A DNA stretch of 64,000 nt, from the NCBI RefSeq assembly GCF_001894785.1, contig NZ_BCWW01000012.1:62001-126000 (forward strand), read 5' to 3'. Below, piece after piece: positions 44,464 to 51,560 of this stretch (positions are counted from its first letter, which is position 1; each line of letters begins with the position of its first letter). The notes beneath the pieces are model-generated. The model was not told the origin of the DNA, ran no database searches, and worked only from the letters and a program-made list of their open reading frames with translations. This stretch comes from Rhodococcoides fascians NBRC 12155 = LMG 3623. Lineage in GTDB: Bacteria > Actinomycetota > Actinomycetes > Mycobacteriales > Mycobacteriaceae. The position numbers and the translations under genes were made by a program.

Positions 44464-44486
44464 AACTACTACGAATGATAGTTGTA
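44464..44486. promoter_or_regulatory. BlaI-type palindrome, degenerate (site g)
   Basis: AACTACTA-N7-TAGTTGTA: the left half is perfect, the right half TAGTT. It is placed upstream of the CopD-CtaG fusion; the divergent CDF gene starts about 100 bp away. Confidence 0.55.
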
Positions 44487-44531
44487 CGAGTCCGGGCAGC
44501 CACCGCCGGATGATCCTTCAACACTTGCATG

Positions 44532-44549
44532 TATGCGCATATCGCAATA
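44532..44549. promoter_or_regulatory. Possible ArsR-type operator upstream of the CDF gene
   Basis: TATGCGCATATCGCAATA is an imperfect dyad (TGCG-N5-CGCA with A/T flanks), 40 bp before the CDF start. Such dyads are typical of ArsR/SmtB metal sensors; the sensor is not identified. Confidence 0.35.
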
Positions 44550-44589
44550 TGTTGTCGTTCTGCGGATCTGACACGACGAAGGAGCAACG

Positions 44590-45513
44590 ATGGGGCACGG
44601 ACATGGCCACGGGATAGAGCCGGGTTCACCGGCCAGCGCGTCCGGTAAGCACCTCGGGCGACTGTGGATCGCTGTCGGTCTGGGGGCGGTCACCCTGGTG
44701 ACGCAGGTCGTCGTCGGCCTGTCCACCTCGTCGCTGGCGTTGCTCTCCGATTCCGCACACGTGTTCACCGACGTGTTCGGGGTGCTGATGGCGATCGTGG
44801 CGATCACACTCGCACAGCGACGATCGACCAAGGCTGCCCGCACGTTCGGGCTCTACCGAGCCGAGGTGTTCGCCGCATTGTTCAATGCACTTCTGCTGTT
44901 CGGTGTGGCCGGTTGGATTCTCTACGAAGCCGCGCAACGCATCACGAATCCGCCCGAGGTCCCCGGCGTCCCGGTGATGGCGGTGGCCACCCTCGGGCTC
45001 GTGATGAACCTCATCGCGTTCGTCCTGCTGCGCAGCGGCGCCAAGGACAGCCTCAATGTTCGGGGTGCGTATCTCGAGGTGATGGCGGACATGCTCGGCT
45101 CGATCGGCGTACTGGTCAGCGGACTGGTCACCGTCCTGTTCGGGTGGCGGTACGCCGACCCGGTCATCGCGGTCGCCATCGGCGTGTTCGTCCTGCCACG
45201 CGCGTTCAACCTGGGCCGTCACGCCGTACGAATTCTGCTGCAACATGCTCCGGCGGGCATCGATGTCGCCGCCGTGGAAAGGGCCCTGACCGATGTCGAC
45301 GATGTCGAAGAGGTGCACGATCTGCACATATGGACACTGACGTCGGGGATGGAGGTCGCGTCGGCGCATCTGACGGTCGCCCCGGAGGCCGAGACACCGC
45401 GGGTGCTCGCTGCAGCGCAGCAGGTTCTCCGCAACGAGTTCGGTCTCGAACACGCCACTGTGCAGGTCGAACCCCGGGAAGGCGAAGGCCGGTGCCGAGA
45501 GGTCAATTGGTAG
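44590..45513 (+). CDS. CDF-family metal cation exporter
   Basis: Divalent cation/H+ antiporter (CzcD/ZitB-like), 307 residues, six helices. It begins with a His-rich metal hook, M-G-H-G-H-G-H-G. The transport site is in helix 2, A-L-L-S-D-S-A-H-V-F-T-D (His-x-x-x-Asp), and helix 5, Y-L-E-V-M-A-D-M-L-G (here Glu/Asp). The cytoplasmic domain has V-H-D-L-H-I-W-T-L and A-H-L-T-V. Zinc, cobalt or cadmium are possible substrates. ATG 44590 follows GAAGGAG. Confidence 0.92.
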   Translation: MGHGHGHGIEPGSPASASGKHLGRLWIAVGLGAVTLVTQVVVGLSTSSLALLSDSAHVFTDVFGVLMAIVAITLAQRRSTKAARTFGLYRAEVFAALFNALLLFGVAGWILYEAAQRITNPPEVPGVPVMAVATLGLVMNLIAFVLLRSGAKDSLNVRGAYLEVMADMLGSIGVLVSGLVTVLFGWRYADPVIAVAIGVFVLPRAFNLGRHAVRILLQHAPAGIDVAAVERALTDVDDVEEVHDLHIWTLTSGMEVASAHLTVAPEAETPRVLAAAQQVLRNEFGLEHATVQVEPREGEGRCREVNW

Positions 45514-45692
45514 GCAGGTCTCGACCCGGTGCGCGATCGGCACGCTGTGCTGTCGTCGACACGGCAGCGATGTACCGAACCGGCACCCGTCGGGTGGGGG
45601 CACAGAGTGGGTCCTCGAGTGCCGCACATCGGCCCGGTCGAGACCGTTCACCCCGAACCCGTCCACCTCGCATGTTCGCGCCCGGTGATGGA

Positions 45693-46106
45693 TCAGTCGA
45701 CTGTGAGGGTATCTACGGTTCTGGTCACGGCACGGTTCGGCAGTGGCTCGGTGGCGGGGCTGCGCATGACCGCCCCGTCGGTGATCGAGAACGCACTGTT
45801 GTGGCAGGGGCACTCGATCGTGCCGTTGCGAACTCGGTTCACTGTGCACCCTTGGTGAGAACAGATAGCCGAGAAGGCCCGGAAGATACCGGGTTCCGGT
45901 TGGGTGACGACGACCTGCCGGTCGGCGAGCACGATTCCACCGCCGACAGGAACATCGTTCACCGACAAGGTGACGGGACCGTCGGAAGCGGTGTCCTCAC
46001 CGGACGGGGCTTCGCCGACGCTGCATCCGGCGGCAGCCAGGCACGCTGTAGCGCAGCTCGTAGCGAGAAAAATACGGCGCGGTAGCGCCGGGATGTCCTC
46101 GCTCAT
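45693..46106 (-). CDS. Rieske [2Fe-2S] lipoprotein
   Basis: 137 residues. The twin-arginine-like N-terminus P-R-R-I-F-L-A-T-S is followed by lipobox A-A-A-G-C-S. The Rieske ligands are C-S-H-Q-G-C and C-P-C-H-N-S. It is an exported, folded iron-sulfur electron carrier, small compared with the bc1 Rieske protein and without its three-helix anchor. The substrate partner is unknown. It depends on lipoprotein processing, encoded next door by lspA and lnt. GAGGGGAG precedes ATG 46106. Confidence 0.9.
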   Translation of the reverse strand: MSEDIPALPRRIFLATSCATACLAAAGCSVGEAPSGEDTASDGPVTLSVNDVPVGGGIVLADRQVVVTQPEPGIFRAFSAICSHQGCTVNRVRNGTIECPCHNSAFSITDGAVMRSPATEPLPNRAVTRTVDTLTVD

Positions 46107-46301
46107 ACAGCAGGCTCCCCTCGGTACGCCTCGGTGAGCGAGAGGCGACGATCGCGTGTCGGTGGTTGTAGTCGACTATGTTTCGAGCAGTTCCGGTGTC
46201 GATCACCCTCACTGTTCGAGCGGATCAGCATGATTGTCCTGTCGCGAATGTATGTGCACTGCAGGGCATTCGATTCGACCGCCGAGGTATCTCATGCACG
46301 T

Positions 46302-46820
46302 TCACGATTCGGCGCTGTCGGGCACTGCGGACCGAGGGGTAATCTTTGTGGCCTCTCGCGTGAACAGTGCCGACCCGATCATCAGCACCACCCCGCAGGT
46401 GATGTAGATGTCGGCGAGGTTGAATGTCGGCCACCAACCGGTGTGAAAGTAGTCCGTGACCGCACCGTCGACAAGCCGGTCCAGAACGTTGGACAGCGCG
46501 CCGGCGAGGATCAACGCCAGCGCCACCGTGGTCCACTGCTCCCCGTGCCGAGCGCTGTGCCATCCGTAGGCCGCGACCCCGGCGGTGATCGTCGCCGTGA
46601 CCGACACGATCACCCATAGAGGCAGCGAATTGCCCAGACTGAAGGCCATTCCGCGGTTGAAGGCGAGTCGCAATTCGAGGATCGGTAGAGGGATCGGAGA
46701 GCCGGGCAATGCTTGTTGCGCCCAGTAGTCGACGGTCAGCGCGGTAGCGACCAATGTCAGCACGAGAGTCACTGCGTAAGCACGCAGCCGCGTGGGAGAC
46801 GTGGTGGGGGAGCGGTTCAC
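46302..46820 (-). CDS. lspA: Lipoprotein signal peptidase (copy 2)
   Basis: 172-residue LspA with four helices. Catalytic Asp residues are in S-N-V-L-D-R and F-N-L-A-D-I, and the conserved loop is N-R-G-M-A-F-S-L-G. It shares only the active-site regions with copy 1, so it is an independent acquisition rather than a recent duplicate. GTG 46820 is divergent from lnt; site h lies between them, so both lipoprotein-processing enzymes can be induced together. Confidence 0.92.
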   Translation of the reverse strand: MNRSPTTSPTRLRAYAVTLVLTLVATALTVDYWAQQALPGSPIPLPILELRLAFNRGMAFSLGNSLPLWVIVSVTATITAGVAAYGWHSARHGEQWTTVALALILAGALSNVLDRLVDGAVTDYFHTGWWPTFNLADIYITCGVVLMIGSALFTREATKITPRSAVPDSAES

Positions 46821-46907
46821 GGATCCTCGTTCTCGGGTGTGTACCTCGGACAGGTGCTGGGTGTCGACGGAAGGGGATCGGTCACCGCCGCAGAGTTGCC
46901 ATCACAT

Positions 46908-46932
46908 AAAATACTATGCACCATAGTAGTTG
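46908..46932. promoter_or_regulatory. BlaI-type palindrome (site h)
   Basis: AAATACTA-N7-TAGTAGTT with perfect TACTA/TAGTA cores, between the divergent lspA (copy 2) and lnt genes. Confidence 0.8.
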
Positions 46933-46979
46933 ATGAACGGCAGAGATTTCTCCGGTACCGGCTGCACGCTCATGTCGTC

Positions 46980-48593
46980 ATGAGAGCGGCTCCTGACACA
47001 GAACCCGGACCTCGACGACCCGGCGACGACTCGAACCGGGCGCGGTGGGTGACCGGCAGCAACGGAGTCCGTGCCTGGATCCGGCTCCTCGCGGCTGCCT
47101 CATCCGGGCTGATGTTGTACGCCACATTCCCGCCCATCGATCTGTGGTTTCTCGCCCCGGTAGCACTTGCAATGCTGCTGTTGGCTGTGCGCGGGCGAGG
47201 GACGCGTGCGGGGGCCGGCTACGGCTTCGTCGCCGGCTCGGCGTTCTTCGTGCCTCTGCTGCCGTGGGTGGGGGAGTACGTCGGATCGGTGCCGTGGCTG
47301 GCGCTGGCCGTCGTTCAAGCCCTCTTCGTGGCGATGTTCGGCGCGGTAGCGGATCGGATGTCCCGACTGCCGTGGGCGCCGGTCTGGGTGGCGAGCGCCT
47401 GGGTGGCGATCGAAGCTGCGCGCTCACGTGTCCCGTTCGGCGGCTTCCCTTGGGGCCGCATCGCATTCGGTCAATCCGACGGGCCGCTGCTGCCTCTGGC
47501 TGCGGTGATCGGCGCGCCGGGGTTGTCGTTCGTCGTGGTGCTGATCGGGTCCGCTCTGGCCGGCGTCGTTGCCTCCGGTCGCATCACCCGCAGAACTGCA
47601 GCAGCGTCGTGCATCGGTGTGGCCACTGCTGTAGGGGCGCTCACGGTGGTGGCTCCACTGTTCGCTCCGCCGCAGCAGGACACGGTCACCGTCGCCTTGG
47701 TGCAAGGCAACGTCCCGCGTCTCGGTCTCGACTTCAACGCCCAACGACGCGCGGTTCTCGACAACCATGTTCAGCGCACCATCGAGCTCGCCGCCGACAT
47801 CGACTCCGGCCGCGTACGCGCACCCGACCTGGTCATCTGGCCGGAGAACTCCTCCGACATCGATCCCCTGCGCAACCCCGACGCCGCCGCACGTATCGCC
47901 GCCGCGGCCCGCGCCGTCGGAGTCCCCGTACTCGTCGGCACGGTTCTCCGCCGAGACGACGGCACCACGAGCAACACCTCGATCGTGTGGGATCCCGGCA
48001 CCGGGCCCGGGCAGAGGCACGACAAGCGGCAACTGGTGCCGTTCGGGGAGTACCTGCCGATGCGCACGATCGTCACCGCACTCTCTCCCTATGCCGCCCA
48101 GGCAGGAAACTTCACCCCGGGCCAGGGCAACGGCGTCCTCGACCTCGCCGGAGTGCCCGTCGCGGTGGCCACCTGCTACGAGGTCGCCTTCGACTCGTTG
48201 CTCACCGACTCCGTGCGCGCCGGTGCCCAGCTGATCGCAGTGCCCACCAACAACGCCACTTTCGGTCGGACGAACATGACCTATCAACAACTCGCCATGT
48301 CGCGGGTACGAGCGGTCGAACACGGGCGCAGCGTCGTCGTGTCGGCCACCAGCGGCGTCAGCGCCGTCATCGATGCACGCGGGGAGGTCGTCGAGCGCAC
48401 GGAGCTGTTCACCCCCGCAGCTGTCGTCACCGAGGTGTCACTGAGCACCACCCTCACCCCGGCGACGATCACCGGCAGCGTTCCGGAATGGATTGCCGCC
48501 ACCGGCGCTGTTGCGGCACTGGCGTTCTCGCTGCTGCGCCGACCACGCTCCATCACACCGAACCCATCAACTACTATGTCGCGTAGTATTTAG
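46980..48593 (+). CDS. lnt: Apolipoprotein N-acyltransferase
   Basis: Adds the third acyl chain to lipoproteins at the outer face of the membrane; 537 residues. The N-terminal six or so helices include F-P-P-I-D-L-W-F-L. The carbon-nitrogen hydrolase domain has the catalytic Glu in the region around V-P-R-L-G-L-D-F, W-P-E-N-S-S, Lys in H-D-K-R-Q-L-V-P-F-G-E-Y, and nucleophile Cys in A-T-C-Y-E-V-A-F-D. ATG 46980 has no clear ribosome-binding site. The last codons overlap site i. A broken relative lies at 27151-27345. Confidence 0.93.
   Translation: MRAAPDTEPGPRRPGDDSNRARWVTGSNGVRAWIRLLAAASSGLMLYATFPPIDLWFLAPVALAMLLLAVRGRGTRAGAGYGFVAGSAFFVPLLPWVGEYVGSVPWLALAVVQALFVAMFGAVADRMSRLPWAPVWVASAWVAIEAARSRVPFGGFPWGRIAFGQSDGPLLPLAAVIGAPGLSFVVVLIGSALAGVVASGRITRRTAAASCIGVATAVGALTVVAPLFAPPQQDTVTVALVQGNVPRLGLDFNAQRRAVLDNHVQRTIELAADIDSGRVRAPDLVIWPENSSDIDPLRNPDAAARIAAAARAVGVPVLVGTVLRRDDGTTSNTSIVWDPGTGPGQRHDKRQLVPFGEYLPMRTIVTALSPYAAQAGNFTPGQGNGVLDLAGVPVAVATCYEVAFDSLLTDSVRAGAQLIAVPTNNATFGRTNMTYQQLAMSRVRAVEHGRSVVVSATSGVSAVIDARGEVVERTELFTPAAVVTEVSLSTTLTPATITGSVPEWIAATGAVAALAFSLLRRPRSITPNPSTTMSRSI
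48569..48591. promoter_or_regulatory. BlaI-type palindrome (site i) inside the end of lnt
   Basis: AACTACTA-N7-TAGTATTT with perfect core half-sites. It lies within the last eight codons of lnt and ends three bases before the resB start used here, so resBC has its own regulated promoter. Confidence 0.8.
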
Positions 48594-50246
48594 ATGGTGG
48601 TCGGTGACGGGCGTGCGGAGATGACGATCGAGGAACACCCCGGTGTGCACTCGCCGGGACTGGTGCGCAGAACGGTGGCGATGCTGCGCAACCGGTGGCG
48701 ACAACTGACGTCGATGCGTACAGCGCTGGTGCTGCTGTTTTTCCTCGCCGCCGCAGCAATCCCCGGCGCATTGCTGCCGCAGCGCAATCTCAATACCCAG
48801 GCCGTCGATGCCTACATCGCCGCGCGCCCGGCTCTCGGGCCGGTGATGGACACACTGGAATTGTTCGACGTGTTCGCAAGTTCCTGGTTCACCGCGATCT
48901 ACGTCCTGCTGTTCGTGTCTCTGATCGGCTGTCTGACTCCCCGGTTGATCGAGCACGGCAAAGCTCTTCGCGCACAACCTGTTCGAGTACCCCGAAATCT
49001 CACTCGACTACCGTTGCATCATTCGGGCACCCTCGCCGGTGACCCCGAGAAGGTGCTTGCCGACATCGCGCCGCACTTGAAAGGGTGGCGTACCGTCGTT
49101 CGACCCGAGCCCGATGGGGCACTGACTCTCTCGGCCGAGAAGGGCTATACCCGCGAGGCCGGGAACTTGCTCTTCCACTTCTCGCTGATCGGTCTGCTCG
49201 CCGCTATCGCCATCGGCAAACTGTTCGGCTACGAAGGCTCGGTCATCGTCATCGCCGACAACGGACCCGGTTTCTGCAACACTTCTCCCGCCGTCTACGA
49301 CTCCTTCCGCGCCGGCAACAGCACCGACGGCACCGGACTCGAGCCGTTCTGTATCCGGGTCAAGGACTTCACCGCCGATTATCTCGAGAACGGTCAGGCC
49401 GAGATGTTCACCTCGAACATCTCCTACCAGAGCGCCGACGACATCGCCGCCGACACCTGGCGCGAGTATCAGCTCAAAGTCAACGAACCCCTCCGGCTCG
49501 GCGACGAACGCATCTACCTCACCGGACACGGCTATGCCCCCGAGTTCACCGTCACCTTCCCCGACGGCCAGACCCGCACCGAAGCCCTGCAGTTCCGCCC
49601 CGACGACGCCACCACGTTCCTCAGCAGCGGCGCGCTGCGATTCGACCCACCCGGGGGGACCTACCCCACCGCCGACGAACGCCGCCGAGGCCAGATCGCC
49701 ATCGAAGGACTCTTCGCGCCCACCGCGCAATTCAACGGAAATCTGCTCTCCTCCCGCTTCCCGGAATTGGTCGATCCCGCTGTGGCAGTGGACATCTACA
49801 AGGGCGACACCGGTCTCGACACCGGCATCCCGCAGTCGATCTTCTCCCTGGACCAGGAGATGATCAACCAGGGTCGGCTGGTCAAGCAGGACCGGGTCAA
49901 CCTGCGGCCCGGAGAATCGACAACCCTCTCCGACGGCACTCTCGTCCGGTTCGACGGTGCCAAGGAATTCGCGAATCTCCAGGTCGGATACGACCCCGCG
50001 CAGCGGTGGGTCCTGGTGTTCGCCATCACGATGATGACCGGACTACTGATCTCCCTGGTGATCACACGCCGCCGCGTCTGGTTCCGGGCCCACCTTGGCG
50101 AACACGGCCTCTCGCGAGTGGACATGGGCGGCCTGGCTCGCACCGATCACGCCGGCTGGGGACCCGAATTCCAGACCCTCCGGTCACAGATCTGGCCGCA
50201 GATAGCCCCGAGCGACTCCGAGACCCACGACAGAGAAACGGTGTAG
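48594..50246 (+). CDS. resB: ResB-type cytochrome c biogenesis protein
   Basis: Half of the heme ligase of the system II cytochrome c pathway; 550 residues. There are three N-terminal helices (T-A-L-V-L-L-F-F-L-A-A-A-A-I-P-G-A; Y-V-L-L-F-V-S-L-I-G-C; L-L-F-H-F-S-L-I-G-L-L), a large extracytoplasmic domain and a final helix. P-G-A-L-L-P-Q-R-N-L is a family hallmark near residue 60. ATG 48594 is adjacent to site i; ATG 48621 is an alternative start with the same domain content. It is followed after 4 bp by resC. Confidence 0.9.
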   Translation: MVVGDGRAEMTIEEHPGVHSPGLVRRTVAMLRNRWRQLTSMRTALVLLFFLAAAAIPGALLPQRNLNTQAVDAYIAARPALGPVMDTLELFDVFASSWFTAIYVLLFVSLIGCLTPRLIEHGKALRAQPVRVPRNLTRLPLHHSGTLAGDPEKVLADIAPHLKGWRTVVRPEPDGALTLSAEKGYTREAGNLLFHFSLIGLLAAIAIGKLFGYEGSVIVIADNGPGFCNTSPAVYDSFRAGNSTDGTGLEPFCIRVKDFTADYLENGQAEMFTSNISYQSADDIAADTWREYQLKVNEPLRLGDERIYLTGHGYAPEFTVTFPDGQTRTEALQFRPDDATTFLSSGALRFDPPGGTYPTADERRRGQIAIEGLFAPTAQFNGNLLSSRFPELVDPAVAVDIYKGDTGLDTGIPQSIFSLDQEMINQGRLVKQDRVNLRPGESTTLSDGTLVRFDGAKEFANLQVGYDPAQRWVLVFAITMMTGLLISLVITRRRVWFRAHLGEHGLSRVDMGGLARTDHAGWGPEFQTLRSQIWPQIAPSDSETHDRETV

Positions 50247-50250
50247 CACC

Positions 50251-51213
50251 ATGCCGATCGACGACACCCTCGCCCGTTGGAGCGACATCAGCTTCGAGAC
50301 CGCCTTCGTGGTCTATCTCCTCGCCGCAATCGCATTCCTCGGTCAGCTCGCGACGACCCGTAGCGCGGCGCTGCACAATATGGAGCGACTGCGCACGCGG
50401 GTGATCGCAGCGACATCGACGACACCAGGTCGCATTCCCGACGCACCCCGTCGGGTTCCGTCCGAACGTCTGGGCCGTACCGGACTCGGGCTGGTGATGG
50501 TGGCACTGAGTCTGCACGTGGGCTCGATCGTTCTTCGCGGGATCGCCGCCAGCCGCCCGCCGTGGGGCAACATGTACGAATTCGTCTCGGTCACCTGCGC
50601 GGCCGGTGTACTGGCTGCACTGGTGGTGCTGCGCTCGACGCAGCTGCGCACCCTGTGGTTGTTCGTTCTGGTGCCGACGTTGATCCTCCTGTTCGTCGCC
50701 GGCACCGTGCTGTACGCCGACGCAGCACCGGTGGTACCGGCACTGCAGTCGTACTGGCTGCCGGTGCACGTCTCGATCGTCTCGCTCGGCAGCGGGGTGT
50801 TCTTGATCTCCGGGGTTGCGAGCGCGCTGTTCCTGATCCGGATGAAGCATCCCGAGGCCTCGGGTAGTCGAGCCAGCCGGATCGTCGCCCGTCTGCCCTC
50901 CGCTCAGACTCTGGACATCGTGGCGTACAAGACCACGATCTTCGCATTTCCGCTCTTCGGCGTCGGCGTCATCCTCGGTGCCATTTGGGCCGAAGCCGCA
51001 TGGGGCCGATTCTGGGGCTGGGACCCGAAAGAAACGGTCTCCTTCATCACCTGGATCGTCTACGCCTCCTACCTGCACGCCCGCGCCACCAGCGGATGGC
51101 GCAACACCCGCGCAGCATGGATCAACATCGCCGGATTCGTGGCGATGCTGTTCAACCTGTTCATCATCAACATGGTCGTCTCCGGGCTGCACTCCTACGC
51201 AGGCCTGAACTGA
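50251..51213 (+). CDS. resC: CcsA/ResC-type cytochrome c biogenesis protein
   Basis: Heme-handling partner of ResB, 320 residues, about eight helices. The tryptophan-rich heme motif W-G-R-F-W-G-W-D-P-K-E is near residue 250. Conserved histidines occur in S-Y-W-L-P-V-H-V-S and S-G-L-H-S-Y-A. Together with ResB, CcdA and the TlpA-like proteins downstream it completes a system II set for attaching heme to c-type cytochromes. Confidence 0.93.
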   Translation: MPIDDTLARWSDISFETAFVVYLLAAIAFLGQLATTRSAALHNMERLRTRVIAATSTTPGRIPDAPRRVPSERLGRTGLGLVMVALSLHVGSIVLRGIAASRPPWGNMYEFVSVTCAAGVLAALVVLRSTQLRTLWLFVLVPTLILLFVAGTVLYADAAPVVPALQSYWLPVHVSIVSLGSGVFLISGVASALFLIRMKHPEASGSRASRIVARLPSAQTLDIVAYKTTIFAFPLFGVGVILGAIWAEAAWGRFWGWDPKETVSFITWIVYASYLHARATSGWRNTRAAWINIAGFVAMLFNLFIINMVVSGLHSYAGLN

Positions 51214-51560
51214 TGACTCCCGCTACGTGCCCCCCAGCGCGTCCGCAAGGTCCTGCGGAATGGGCATCGGCGACATCAGTCCCGCCTCGACCCGGCCGGT
51301 GTTACCGGCCGGGTATCGCCCTGACCACGATCCTGGAGCAGCGACCACGATCCGAAGCAACTGGCCCCAGGATTCGCGCCGATCATGTTCTGTCGCAGCA
51401 GCTTTCGACATCAAGTCGTGGTTGCGAGCATGCAACCGTCAACAGGGCTGCGAGAGGATGTGTGCTCGTTCGAGGTGGTACCAGCGCACCTCTGTTGTCG
51501 ATGCACCTGCTGCTGCGGTCATTTCTATCCCGTAGAGCCTGCGTGCAGTTCGATCACCGC
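51214..51560. other. Gap between convergent resC and the second ATPase
   Basis: Contains the hairpin at 51291-51313. No gene is supported. Confidence 0.4.
51291..51313. terminator. GC-rich 9-bp hairpin, probable shared terminator
   Basis: CCCGGCCGG (51291-51299) pairs perfectly with CCGGCCGGG (51305-51313) over TGTTA. It lies between the convergent resC and P-type ATPase genes. There is no T-run. Confidence 0.6.

Noticed and set aside
46169..46178. TAGTCGACTA palindrome upstream of the Rieske gene as a ninth BlaI site
   Set aside because: Half-sites and spacing do not match TACTA-N7-TAGTA.
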